A DNA stretch of 64,000 bases from Microbacterium sp. SSM24 (GTDB lineage Bacteria > Actinomycetota > Actinomycetes > Actinomycetales > Microbacteriaceae): positions 682,001 to 746,000 of the forward strand of contig NZ_JAPDNQ010000001.1 of the NCBI RefSeq assembly GCF_025989145.1. Direction: 5' to 3'. The translations under genes were made by a program, and so were the position numbers. Every line of letters begins with the position of its first letter. Positions within the stretch are counted from its first letter, which is position 1. Below are positions 43,291 to 52,905 of the stretch, piece after piece. The notes under the pieces were generated by a model, which saw nothing but the letters and a program-made list of their open reading frames with translations, was not told the DNA's origin and did no database searches.

Positions 43291-43338
43291 CACGCGCATC
43301 GCTGGACGAGCGTCGCGTCCGCCCTCCACAATGAGCCC

Positions 43339-45978
43339 ATGACGCCGGGGAGCGCAGGGGGCGAGAGCGCCATCCGCACGCCCGATCAGCGGCTCCGAGT
43401 GTTCGTCAGCTCGACGCTGCGCGAGCTCGAAGCGGAGCGCCGCGCCGCGCGCGGTGCGGTCGAGGCGCTGCGACTGGCGCCGGTGATGTTCGAACTCGGG
43501 GCGCGCCCGCACCCGCCGCGGGACCTCTATCGCTCGTACCTCGCCCAGAGCGATGTCTTCGTCGGCATCTACGGCGAGAGCTACGGGTGGGTCGCGCCGG
43601 GCGAGGAGATCTCGGGTCTCGAGGACGAATACCGCCTCGCGCCGCCGGAGATGCCGAAGCTGATCTACCTGCGCGAGCCCGCCGCCCGCGATGAGCGCCT
43701 GCAGACGCTGGTGCGCCGGATCCAGGACGACGACACCGCGTCGTACAAGTCGTTCGCGAACCCGGCGGAGCTGGCCGAGCTCGTCGAAGCGGATCTCGCG
43801 GTGCTCCTCGCGGAGCGGTTCGACGCGTCGCGCACCGTCGAAGCCCCTCCCCGCGCCGAGACGCCGATGCCCGTCCCCTACAGCCGCATCATCGGACGTG
43901 AGCGCGAGGTCGCCGAGGTGGTGGAGCTGCTCGCCTCGGGCGAGCATCGCGTCGTGACGCTGCTCGGACCGGGCGGAATCGGCAAGAGCCGGCTCTCGCT
44001 CGAAGTCGCCGAGGCAGCAGGACCGCTCTACCCGGGCGGCACCGTCTTCGTGGGACTCGAGAACGTGTTCGAGCCCCGACTGTTGCTGCCGACCATCGCC
44101 TACGCGCTCGGCATCCGCGACGGTGGCGACCTTCCCGTGGAGGAGCGCCTCGCCCTCGCCCTCGCATCGCGGCGGGTCCTTCTCGTGCTCGACAACTTCG
44201 AACAGCTGGTGGATGCCGCGGCCGAGCTCGTCCGCCTCTACACCCTCGCCCCGGACGCGTCGTTCCTGGTGACGAGCCGGGCCGTCCTGCGCGTGCGCGG
44301 GGAGCGGGTCTACGACGTGCCGCCGCTTCCGACCGCCGATGCGGACGCCCCCGATTCGGTGTCGCGCGCCGCGGCGTCGCCGGCGGTGGAGCTGTTCGTC
44401 GAACGCGCGCGGGCCGTGAAGCCGGACTTCACCCTGACCGCCGCGAACACGCCGCCGGTCGTCGCCCTGTGCCAGGAACTGGACGGGCTGCCGCTGGCCA
44501 TCGAGCTCGCCGCGGCGCGCATGCGGCTGCTCACGCCCGACGCGGTGCTGTCGCGACTGCACGGATCGATGTCCGTGCTGGGGGATGCCGCGCGCGACCT
44601 CCCTCCGCGGCAGCGCACGCTGCGCTCGACGATCGAATGGTCGGCGGGTCTCCTCGCCGAGGACGAACGCGCGATGCTGCGCGACCTCGGCGTGTTCTCG
44701 GCCGGCTTCACGCTCGACGCGATCGAGGCGGTGGCACCCGGACGGCTGTGGGAGCACCGGCCGGTCGACGCCCTCGAAGCGCTCGTGGACAACTCCCTCG
44801 TCTTCCAGTCCGAGACCGATGGCGAGGCCGTGTTCACGATGCTGGTGATCGTGCGGGAGTACGCCGTCGAGCGGCTGCGCGAGGCGGGCGACGAGCAGCT
44901 GCTGCGCGACGCGCACGCGGCCTACTTCCTCGATCTGTCCGTGCGCGTCGCGCCGCTCCTCGGCGGGGTCGACCAGCGGGGTGCGACGCGCCGGCTCGAC
45001 CTCGAGCGGGGGAATCTGCGCACCGCGGTGCGTCACCTCACCGCCTCGGCGAACGCCGACGACGCGACGGGGATCGCCTGGCGCCTCTACATCTACTGGT
45101 GGCTGCGCGGCTACTTCTACGAGGTGCGCGTGTGGATGGAGGAGCTCCTCGCCGCGGTTCCGCGCATGTCCCCGCGCGCCAGAGCCGTCGCGCGGTTCTA
45201 CTTCCTGTGGTCGGAGATGTGGCGCACCGACCAGCGCGACGGCATCGTCGCCGGACTCCTCGAGTCGGCAGCGCTGTTCCGCGAGAGCGGCGACGTGTTC
45301 GGGCAGACGATGGCCGAGGCGACCGCCGGGCTCGCGCGCATCACGATGGGCGATCCCGACATCCTCGCGACATCCGCCGATCTCGAACGCTGCGCCCGGC
45401 TGTTCCACCAGCGGGGCGACCGCTGGGCGGAGACCCTGACGCTGATCGCGCTCGGGCGACTGGACTGGGCGCTCGACGACGCCGAAGGCGCGGCGGCGCG
45501 GTTCGCCGAAGCGGCCGCCGCCGCGCGCGACGGCGGCGGCATCTTCGGACTGTCCGTCGCGACCCACCACCTCGCGCGGGTACGTCTGCTGGCGGGCGAG
45601 CCGGATGCCGCGGCCTTCGGCTTCACGGAGGCGATGCGGATGTCGATGGAGCTCGACCACGACGAGGGCATCGCGTACGCCATCGAGGGGCTGTCGGCGA
45701 TCGCCTCGCTGCGCGGCGACGTCGAATCGGCGGCCGTGCTGGCCGGCGCCGCCGAGAACACCCGCGAGCGGCTCACGATGTTCGACGCCCCGCAGTTCGT
45801 GTTCCACCTGCGCTACCTGGCGGCGTCCGGCGGAGCCGACGACGCCGTCGCCACGGCGCTCGCGCGGGGCCGCTCGCTCTCGGCGCCCGAGGCGGCCGCG
45901 TATGCGCTCGCGCACGTGCCGGCGGTGCCGCGGGCGCCGGCCGCACCCGTCGTCGCGGCCCGGCTGCCGAACGAGTGA
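43339..45978 (+). CDS. DUF4062-STAND NTPase-TPR protein, copy 1
   Basis: 879 residues. DUF4062 covers about 19-162 (RVFVSSTLREL; SDVFVGIYGESYGW; ISGLEDEYRLA). A STAND/NB-ARC NTPase follows at about 185-460 with Walker A GPGGIGKS (210-217), Walker B LLVLDNFE (281-288), sensor LVTSR (310-314) and GLPLAIELAAAR. A winged-helix-like linker and a TPR superstructure (about 560-860) complete it. There is no DNA-binding domain, so it is not an AfsR-type activator. STAND proteins are signal-triggered oligomerising switches, and DUF4062 would be the effector or adaptor. An immune or stress sensor is plausible (inference). First of three tandem paralogues; the start follows the promoter at 43262. Confidence 0.85.
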   Translation: MTPGSAGGESAIRTPDQRLRVFVSSTLRELEAERRAARGAVEALRLAPVMFELGARPHPPRDLYRSYLAQSDVFVGIYGESYGWVAPGEEISGLEDEYRLAPPEMPKLIYLREPAARDERLQTLVRRIQDDDTASYKSFANPAELAELVEADLAVLLAERFDASRTVEAPPRAETPMPVPYSRIIGREREVAEVVELLASGEHRVVTLLGPGGIGKSRLSLEVAEAAGPLYPGGTVFVGLENVFEPRLLLPTIAYALGIRDGGDLPVEERLALALASRRVLLVLDNFEQLVDAAAELVRLYTLAPDASFLVTSRAVLRVRGERVYDVPPLPTADADAPDSVSRAAASPAVELFVERARAVKPDFTLTAANTPPVVALCQELDGLPLAIELAAARMRLLTPDAVLSRLHGSMSVLGDAARDLPPRQRTLRSTIEWSAGLLAEDERAMLRDLGVFSAGFTLDAIEAVAPGRLWEHRPVDALEALVDNSLVFQSETDGEAVFTMLVIVREYAVERLREAGDEQLLRDAHAAYFLDLSVRVAPLLGGVDQRGATRRLDLERGNLRTAVRHLTASANADDATGIAWRLYIYWWLRGYFYEVRVWMEELLAAVPRMSPRARAVARFYFLWSEMWRTDQRDGIVAGLLESAALFRESGDVFGQTMAEATAGLARITMGDPDILATSADLERCARLFHQRGDRWAETLTLIALGRLDWALDDAEGAAARFAEAAAAARDGGGIFGLSVATHHLARVRLLAGEPDAAAFGFTEAMRMSMELDHDEGIAYAIEGLSAIASLRGDVESAAVLAGAAENTRERLTMFDAPQFVFHLRYLAASGGADDAVATALARGRSLSAPEAAAYALAHVPAVPRAPAAPVVAARLPNE

Positions 45979-46014
45979 TGGCGGGAGCGGCCTCCTCGGG
46001 TCCATGATGTCCAC

Positions 46015-48636
46015 ATGACTGGGGTGCAGCACCCCGCGATCCGCACCCCCGATCAGCGGATCCGGGTGTTCGTCAGCTCGACCCTGCGCGAGCTCGCCGA
46101 CGAGCGTCGCGCCGTCAAGAGCGCCATCGAGCGGATGCGACTCGCCCCGGTCATGTTCGAACTCGGCGCCCGCCCCCACCCGCCCCGCGAGCTCTACCGC
46201 TCCTACCTCGCCCAAAGCGACGTGTTCATCGGCATCTACGGCTCCTCCTACGGCTGGGTCGCCCCCGACGAACAGATCTCCGGCCTCGAAGACGAGTACA
46301 ACCTCGCCCCGAGCACCATGCCCAAACTCATCTACATCAAGAACACCGACCACCGCGACGACCGCCTCAACGACCTCATCGCCCGCATCCAGACCGACGA
46401 CACCGCCGCCTACCTCCACTTCCACTCCCCCGACGACCTCGAAGACCAGATCGCCGGCGACCTCGCCATGCTCCTCGCCGAACGCTTCGATCAGTCCAGA
46501 CGGCCCGGCGACACCTCTGCGGCGGAGTCCGACTCCCTCGTCGCCCGCGTGCCCGTGCCGTACACCGAGACGATCGGCCGCGCGGGCGAGCTGGCCGAGC
46601 TCCGCGCGCTCCTGGGCTCGCAGGATCACCGCGTGGTGAGCCTCATCGGGCCCGGCGGCATCGGCAAATCGCGCCTGGCGATCGAAGCCGCGCACGCGAA
46701 TGCCGATCTCTTTCCCGACGGCACCTACTTCGTGCCGCTGGAGGGCGTGCTCGAACCCGGCCTGCTCCTCCCGACGATCGCGTACATCCTCGGCGTGCGC
46801 GACACCGGCGGCGGCACGCTCGAGGAGCGCATCGCCTACGCGCTCGGAGAGCGCCGCGTGCTGATCGTGCTCGACAACTTCGAGCAGATCGTCGACGAGG
46901 CGCCTGTCCTCGTCAAGCTCTACACGCTCGCCCCGCGGGCGACGTTCCTCGTCACCAGCCGCAGCATCCTGCGCATCCGCGGCGAGCAGGTGTTCGACGT
47001 GGACACGCTCGCCGCACCCGACGACGGCGTCCCCGCGACGCTCGATCGCGCGCTGTCCTCCCCCGCCTGCCTCCTCTTCGCCGACCGGGCGCAGGCGGCG
47101 AAACCGGAGTTCGTCCTCACCGCCGACAACGCCGCCGACGTCATCCACATCTGCCGTCGCCTCGACGGGCTGCCGCTGGCGATCGAGCTCGCCGCGGCCA
47201 AGCTCCGCCTGCTCACCGCGCGCGATGTCGCGCAGCGCCTCGACCAGAGCCTGCCGCTGCTGTCGACATCCGCCCGCGACCTGCCGGAGCGGCATCGGAC
47301 GATGCGCGCCACGATCGACTGGAGCGTCAGCCTGCTGACGGACGAGCAGCGCGACATGCTCGACGCGCTCGGAGTGTTCGCGGCGCGCTTCTCGCTCGAA
47401 GCGGTCGAGGCGGTCGGCGTCGGGCGGGCATGGGGCGAGAGCGCGATCGAGACGCTCGCCGCACTGATCGACGCGTCGCTGGTAAAGCAGATCGACACCG
47501 CCGGACGCTCGGCCTTCTCGCTGCTCGCGATCGTGCGCGAGTACGCGCTCCAGCGCCTCGAGGAACGCGGTGAGGCCGAGGAGCTGCGCATCGCGCACGC
47601 GCGCTTCTACTACGGGCTGGTGCAGCAGGTCGCACCCGGCCTGCGCGGTCCCGGTCAGGCGGGCGCCGTGGTCGAGCTCGGCCTCGAGATCCCCAACCTG
47701 CGGGCCGCGGCCCGCCATCTGGTGCACGCCGGGCTCTTCGACGAGGCGGCCGACTTCGCCTGGCTCCTCCTGCCCTACTGGTGGATCTCCAGCCTCTTCG
47801 CCGAGGTGCGGCTGTGGATGCTCGAAGTCCTCGCCGACGGTCGACCGCTCGCCGACCGCACGCGGGCCATCGCGATCTTCTACTCGGTGTGGGGCGAGAT
47901 GTGGCAGCGCCCGAGCGACCAGGTCGTCGCGGACCTGGGCGAGTGCGTGCGGCTGTTCACTGCGAGCGGCGACGAGGATGCTGCGGCCATGGCGCTCGCC
48001 GCACGCGGCACCACGCGCCTGCAGTTCCCGAATCCCGACGGCGTGGCCGCCGCGACGGAGCTCACCCAGGCGGTCGCGAAGCTCCGCGAGCTCGGCGACG
48101 GATGGGGCGAGGCGCTCGCCGAGATCGGCCTGGGCTTCATCTCGGTCGGCATGGGATCCATCCCCGATGCGCGCACCCACTTCGACCGCTCCGCCGAGAT
48201 CGCCGACGCCGAGCAGGACATCTTCACGCGCGCGGTCGCGGGGAACAATCGCGCCCGCATCTTCTTCGTGCTCGGCGACGTCGAAGCCGCCGAGCGGGAG
48301 TACTGGCTCACGCTCGACATGTCGGCGCGACTCCGGTTCGTCGAGGGAGCCGCGTACGGCCTCGAGGGGATGTGCGCGATCGCGGCCGTCCGTGGTGACG
48401 CCCGGCGCGCGGGCATCTTCGCGGGAGTGACCCACGTGCTCCGTCAGACGACGGGCATGTTCGACGTCGAGGGGTTCTCGGTGCACGTCGCGCCGCTCGC
48501 TGCCCTGCGCGAGGCCGATCCCGAGGGCGTCGCGGCGGGGGAGCGCGAGGGTGCCGAGATGAGCGCCGCGGAGGCGATCCGGCTCGCCCTCCCCCGGGTC
48601 GAGGCACCCGCGAGAGAGGCCCTCCTCCGATGGTGA
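46015..48636 (+). CDS. DUF4062-STAND NTPase-TPR protein, copy 2
   Basis: 873 residues, with the same order of domains as copy 1: DUF4062 (about 16-160), NTPase with GPGGIGKS and VLIVLDNFEQ, GLPLAIELAAAK, then TPRs. It begins 36 bases after copy 1. Its DUF4062 DNA (46039-46490) matches copy 3 with one base difference. From residue 160 onward the two proteins diverge sharply (RFDQSRRPGD against RFDESRIVED). The shared block also uses more AAA/GAA codons than its surroundings, so it may have been copied in as a unit. Confidence 0.85.
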   Translation: MTGVQHPAIRTPDQRIRVFVSSTLRELADERRAVKSAIERMRLAPVMFELGARPHPPRELYRSYLAQSDVFIGIYGSSYGWVAPDEQISGLEDEYNLAPSTMPKLIYIKNTDHRDDRLNDLIARIQTDDTAAYLHFHSPDDLEDQIAGDLAMLLAERFDQSRRPGDTSAAESDSLVARVPVPYTETIGRAGELAELRALLGSQDHRVVSLIGPGGIGKSRLAIEAAHANADLFPDGTYFVPLEGVLEPGLLLPTIAYILGVRDTGGGTLEERIAYALGERRVLIVLDNFEQIVDEAPVLVKLYTLAPRATFLVTSRSILRIRGEQVFDVDTLAAPDDGVPATLDRALSSPACLLFADRAQAAKPEFVLTADNAADVIHICRRLDGLPLAIELAAAKLRLLTARDVAQRLDQSLPLLSTSARDLPERHRTMRATIDWSVSLLTDEQRDMLDALGVFAARFSLEAVEAVGVGRAWGESAIETLAALIDASLVKQIDTAGRSAFSLLAIVREYALQRLEERGEAEELRIAHARFYYGLVQQVAPGLRGPGQAGAVVELGLEIPNLRAAARHLVHAGLFDEAADFAWLLLPYWWISSLFAEVRLWMLEVLADGRPLADRTRAIAIFYSVWGEMWQRPSDQVVADLGECVRLFTASGDEDAAAMALAARGTTRLQFPNPDGVAAATELTQAVAKLRELGDGWGEALAEIGLGFISVGMGSIPDARTHFDRSAEIADAEQDIFTRAVAGNNRARIFFVLGDVEAAEREYWLTLDMSARLRFVEGAAYGLEGMCAIAAVRGDARRAGIFAGVTHVLRQTTGMFDVEGFSVHVAPLAALREADPEGVAAGEREGAEMSAAEAIRLALPRVEAPAREALLRW
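46039..46490 (+). repeat. 452-bp near-identical DUF4062 block, copy in gene 2
   Basis: Compared base by base with 48657-49108: same length, no indels, one substitution (gagCTC/gaaCTC near the codon for LREL). Identity stops abruptly at both ends, which points to gene conversion or a recent domain swap. Confidence 0.9.
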
Positions 48637-51266
48637 GCGCGTCGCAGCATCCGATCATCCGCACCCCCGATCAGCGGATCCGGGTGTTCGTCAGCTCGAC
48701 CCTGCGCGAACTCGCCGACGAGCGTCGCGCCGTCAAGAGCGCCATCGAGCGGATGCGACTCGCCCCGGTCATGTTCGAACTCGGCGCCCGCCCCCACCCG
48801 CCCCGCGAGCTCTACCGCTCCTACCTCGCCCAAAGCGACGTGTTCATCGGCATCTACGGCTCCTCCTACGGCTGGGTCGCCCCCGACGAACAGATCTCCG
48901 GCCTCGAAGACGAGTACAACCTCGCCCCGAGCACCATGCCCAAACTCATCTACATCAAGAACACCGACCACCGCGACGACCGCCTCAACGACCTCATCGC
49001 CCGCATCCAGACCGACGACACCGCCGCCTACCTCCACTTCCACTCCCCCGACGACCTCGAAGACCAGATCGCCGGCGACCTCGCCATGCTCCTCGCCGAA
49101 CGCTTCGACGAATCGCGGATCGTCGAGGATCCCGACCCCGAGACCTCGGCGTCCGCACTGGTCGCGCGCGTCCCGGTGCCCTACACGACGACGATCGGGC
49201 GCGAGGGCGACATCGCCCGCGTGCGGGACCTGCTCGCACGCGGCACGGACCGGGTCGTCAGCCTCGTCGGCCCGGGGGGCATCGGCAAGAGCCGGCTCGC
49301 CATCGAGACGGCGCTCGCGACCGAGGACCTCTTCGCCGACGGCACGTACTTCGTGCTGCTCGAGGGCGTGCTCGAACCCAGCCTGCTCCTTCCGACGATC
49401 GCCTACACCCTCGGCATCCGCGACAACGGGGAGGCCGAGCTCGAGGAGCGGATCTCGCACGCCCTGGCGGACCGCAAAGTGCTCGTGGTGCTCGACAACT
49501 TCGAGCAGATCGTGGATGCCGCGCCCGTCCTGGTGCGCCTGTACACCGTCGCGCCGACGGCGACCTTCCTCGTCACCAGCCGCATCGTGCTGCGCATCCG
49601 CGGAGAGCGGGTGTTCGAGGTGCCGACGCTCTCGACCCCGCCGGGCGACGCTCCCGCGAGCCTGGATCGCTCGACCCGATCCGCGGCCGTCGCTCTGTTC
49701 GTCGACCGCGCGCAGGCCATCAAGCCCGGATTCGACGTGACCGAGGAGAACGCCGCGGACCTCGCCGCGATCTGCCGGCGCCTGGAGGGCCTGCCGCTGG
49801 CGATCGAGCTGGCAGCGGCGAAGGTGCGCATCCTGACGCCCGCGGGGATCGCGGACCGTCTCGAGCAGAGCCTGCCGCTGCTCACGGCGGCGGTGCGCGA
49901 CCTGCCCGAACGCCACCGGACGATGCGCGCCACCATCGACTGGAGTGTGAGCCTGCTGCCCGACTGGCAGCGCGAGCTGCTCGAGGACCTCGGCGTCTTC
50001 GCCACCCGCTTCACACTCGACGCCGTGGAGGCGATCGGCGTGGGACGGTCCTGGGAGGGGCAGGAGATCGACGGACTCGCCGCGCTCGTGGACGGTTCGC
50101 TGGTGAAGCAGACCGAGATCGGGGGACGCTCGGTCTTCTCCCTCCTGGCCATCGTGCGCGAGTACGCCCTCGGGCGCCTCAAGGCCAAGGGCGAAGCGGA
50201 TCGCGTGCGGGCGGCGCACGCCGACTACTACTTCGAACTCGTCCGGAGGATCGCCCCGGGCCTCGGCGGGGAGGACCAGGCCGACGCGGTGCTGCAGTTG
50301 GGACTCGAGCTGCCGAACCTGCGCGCGGCCGTGCGGCACCTCGTCTACACCGACCGGCTCGACGACGCCGGCGACTTCGCGTGGAGCCTGCTCATCTACT
50401 GGTGGATCTCGGGCTTCTTCGCCGAGGTGCGCGTGTGGATGCTGGAACTCCTCGAGAAGCAGCACGACCGTCCGATCACTCAGCACACCCGTGCCGTCGC
50501 CTGGTTCCTCGCGCTGTGGGGCGAGATGTGGCAGCGCCCGAGCCAACAGGTCGTCGCGGGCCTCGGTGAGTGCGTCCGGCTGTTCACCGAGAGCGGCGAC
50601 GAGGATGCCGCGGCCATGGCGCTCGCCGCGCGCGCGACCGCGCGCGTGCAGCTGCGCGACCCGAACGCGGGGAAAGCCGCGAAGGAGCTGCGCAAGGCCG
50701 TCGCGAAGCTGCGCGAGCTCGGCAACGGCTGGGCCGAGGCGATCACGGAGGTGTCGCTCGGACGCCTCGCGTGGGTCCGCGGCGACACCGACGAGGCTCT
50801 CGCCCACTTCGACCGCGCGAAGGAGATCGCCTCGGCGCGCGGCGACCTCTTCACGACCTCCGTCGCCGGCAACCTGTGGTCGCGGCTGAGCTTCCAGCTC
50901 GGGCGGCTCGACGAAGCCGAGGAGGAGTTCGTGCGCACCCTGCTGCTGTCGGTGCGCCTGCACTACGAGGAGGGCGTCGCCTACGGACTCGAGGGCGTGT
51001 GCGGCGTCGCCGCTGCGCGCGGCGACGCGTGGCGGGCGGCGGCGCTCGCCGTCGCGGCGGGCGTCATCCGGCGCCGCATCGGCATCTTCGACGCCGAGGC
51101 CTTCACCGTGCACACGCCGTACCTCGACATCCTGCGCGGAAAGGACGCCGAGAGCGTCGCCGGGGGCGAGGCGGCCGGCGCCGAGATGCGCGTGGCCGAG
51201 GCCGTGCTCCTCGCGCTGCCTCCCTCGCACCACGCCGAGGTCGAGGAGGCCCTGCGGCACTGGTGA
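48630..51266 (+). CDS. DUF4062-STAND NTPase-TPR protein, copy 3
   Basis: 878 residues. The ATG overlaps the end of copy 2 by seven bases, so the two are translationally coupled. It has DUF4062, an NTPase (GPGGIGKS, VLVVLDNFEQ, GLPLAIELAAAK), then TPRs to the end. The NTPase and TPR parts differ from copies 1 and 2 throughout, as expected if each copy senses a different signal through its C-terminus while sharing one N-terminal output. It ends four bases before the convergent pxpBC gene. Confidence 0.85.
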   Translation: MVSASQHPIIRTPDQRIRVFVSSTLRELADERRAVKSAIERMRLAPVMFELGARPHPPRELYRSYLAQSDVFIGIYGSSYGWVAPDEQISGLEDEYNLAPSTMPKLIYIKNTDHRDDRLNDLIARIQTDDTAAYLHFHSPDDLEDQIAGDLAMLLAERFDESRIVEDPDPETSASALVARVPVPYTTTIGREGDIARVRDLLARGTDRVVSLVGPGGIGKSRLAIETALATEDLFADGTYFVLLEGVLEPSLLLPTIAYTLGIRDNGEAELEERISHALADRKVLVVLDNFEQIVDAAPVLVRLYTVAPTATFLVTSRIVLRIRGERVFEVPTLSTPPGDAPASLDRSTRSAAVALFVDRAQAIKPGFDVTEENAADLAAICRRLEGLPLAIELAAAKVRILTPAGIADRLEQSLPLLTAAVRDLPERHRTMRATIDWSVSLLPDWQRELLEDLGVFATRFTLDAVEAIGVGRSWEGQEIDGLAALVDGSLVKQTEIGGRSVFSLLAIVREYALGRLKAKGEADRVRAAHADYYFELVRRIAPGLGGEDQADAVLQLGLELPNLRAAVRHLVYTDRLDDAGDFAWSLLIYWWISGFFAEVRVWMLELLEKQHDRPITQHTRAVAWFLALWGEMWQRPSQQVVAGLGECVRLFTESGDEDAAAMALAARATARVQLRDPNAGKAAKELRKAVAKLRELGNGWAEAITEVSLGRLAWVRGDTDEALAHFDRAKEIASARGDLFTTSVAGNLWSRLSFQLGRLDEAEEEFVRTLLLSVRLHYEEGVAYGLEGVCGVAAARGDAWRAAALAVAAGVIRRRIGIFDAEAFTVHTPYLDILRGKDAESVAGGEAAGAEMRVAEAVLLALPPSHHAEVEEALRHW
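48657..49108 (+). repeat. 452-bp near-identical DUF4062 block, copy in gene 3
   Basis: Partner of 46039-46490, offset by 2618 bases, with one mismatch. Confidence 0.9.
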
Positions 51267-51270
51267 CGCG

Positions 51271-52905
51271 TCATTCGGAGGCGCGGGCGTGGCGGAACCG
51301 GATGCGGGTGCCCGGCCGCGCCTGCGCGACGAGGTCGAGCGAAGCATCCGTGACCACCGCGATCACGGGATAGCCGCCGGTGACGGGCCCGTCGGCGAGG
51401 AGCACCGTGGGCCGCCCGCTCGGCGGGACCTGGAGCGCCCCGGGCACCATGCCCTCGCTCGGCAGCTCGTCGGTGCGCGCGCGCTCCAGCTGCGGCCCGT
51501 CGAGCCGCGCACCGACGCGATCCGCCTGATTCGAGACGGTCCACACCGCGTCGAAGAGCGTCGCGCGCGCGTCGGCCGTGAACCAGTCGGCGCGCGGGCC
51601 GGGCGCGAGCTCGATCGTCACCTCGTCGTCGTGCGGCGCTCCCCACTGCGCGGGCGGGGCGACGGGGATGGGGACGGATGCCTCGTCCCTCACGCCGACC
51701 GCTTCGCCGGGCCGCAGCGCGGCCGGGCCGAGACCCGCGAGCAGGTCGGCAGAGCGGGAGCCGAGCGCGGCGCGACCGTCGAGACCGCCGCGCACCGCGA
51801 GGTAGGCCCGCGCGCCGTGCGCGAACCAGTCGAGGTGCAGCTCCGTCCCGGCGGGCCAGGCGTGCGCCTCGTACGGATCGACGTCGCGGCCGTCGAGACG
51901 GATCGGCCCCCACGCGCCCGTCACGGCGAACCACAGGTCGCGGGTGGCCACGGCACGGAGGCCGCCCATCGTGACCTCGACACCGGCCGCGGACTCGGCG
52001 TTGCCGACGAGCCGGTTGGCGGTGCGCAGCGCGGCGCGGTCGAGCGCGCCGGATGCCGCCACGCCGAGCGCCGCTGCGCCGGGTCTTCCGAGATCCTGCA
52101 CGGTGGCCAGGAGCCCGGGCTCGACGACGGTGAAGCCCGCACCGGCGGCACGCCCGCCGGGCGTCGCGAGAGCAGGAGATCGCGGCTGTGCAGGAGGATT
52201 CGGGCCGGAATCTCCTGCCTGCGGGATTTCTCCTGCCTGTGGGATTTCTCCAGGCTGAGGGACGACCTCGACGCCGGGACCGACGGCGACCTGCCGGAAC
52301 CGCACGCGCGCGCCCGGTGCGAGGAGCGCGGGGGACGCGGCATCCGGATCGAACAGCGCCGCACCGGTCGTCCCGATCAGCCGCCAGCCTCCGGGAGTCT
52401 CACGCGGGTAGGCGCCGGAGTACGGGCCGGCGAGACCCACCGCTCCGGCCGGCACGCGCGTGCGCGGGGACTCGAGCCGCGGGACGTCGAACGGCCAGTC
52501 GTCGCTCACGAGGTAGCCGAAGCCGGGCGCGAACCCGGTGAAGGCCACCCGCCATTCGCTGCCGGCATGGCGGCGGACGAGCGCGTCGGCCGAGACGCCC
52601 AGCAGCGCTGCGGTTTCGGCGAGGTCGGCGCCGTCGTACGCGATCTCGAGCTCGACCAGCGGACCCTCCCCGGTCGTGCCGCCGGTGGCGGCGTCGGCTG
52701 CCGCGACGGCCCAGGATCGTGCCGCCGCCGGGAGCACGCGCCGGGGATCGAACCGCACGAGCACCGTGCGCGCGGCGGGCACGAGATCGATCACACCGTC
52801 GGGTCGCGACGCCTCGAGCGCAGCGTGGACGGCGACGACCTCGGCGAGCGAGCCGGTCTCGAGGAGGAACGCGCGCTCGCCCATCGGCAGGACGCGGGCG
52901 CTCAC
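51271..52905 (-). CDS. pxpBC: Fused 5-oxoprolinase subunits PxpB-PxpC (KipI-KipA type)
   Basis: 544 residues from GTG 52905, which overlaps the pxpA stop (GTGA). Residues 1-210 are the PxpB/KipI domain (ARVLPMGERAFLLE; TGFAPGFGYLVSDDWPF). A linker (about 211-255) contains GEIPQA twice. Residues 256-540 are PxpC/KipA (VVEPGLLATVQDLGRPG; SNQADRVGARLDGP; LADGPVTGGYPVIAVV). With PxpA this hydrolyses 5-oxo-L-proline to glutamate with ATP. The two subunits are separate genes in most bacteria. It converges on the third STAND gene with a four-base gap. Confidence 0.92.
   Translation of the reverse strand: MSARVLPMGERAFLLETGSLAEVVAVHAALEASRPDGVIDLVPAARTVLVRFDPRRVLPAAARSWAVAAADAATGGTTGEGPLVELEIAYDGADLAETAALLGVSADALVRRHAGSEWRVAFTGFAPGFGYLVSDDWPFDVPRLESPRTRVPAGAVGLAGPYSGAYPRETPGGWRLIGTTGAALFDPDAASPALLAPGARVRFRQVAVGPGVEVVPQPGEIPQAGEIPQAGDSGPNPPAQPRSPALATPGGRAAGAGFTVVEPGLLATVQDLGRPGAAALGVAASGALDRAALRTANRLVGNAESAAGVEVTMGGLRAVATRDLWFAVTGAWGPIRLDGRDVDPYEAHAWPAGTELHLDWFAHGARAYLAVRGGLDGRAALGSRSADLLAGLGPAALRPGEAVGVRDEASVPIPVAPPAQWGAPHDDEVTIELAPGPRADWFTADARATLFDAVWTVSNQADRVGARLDGPQLERARTDELPSEGMVPGALQVPPSGRPTVLLADGPVTGGYPVIAVVTDASLDLVAQARPGTRIRFRHARASE

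Noticed and set aside
43225..51347. Minus-strand frames of 1753 and 967 codons opposite the STAND genes
   Set aside because: Antisense; they repeat only because the sense genes are paralogous.
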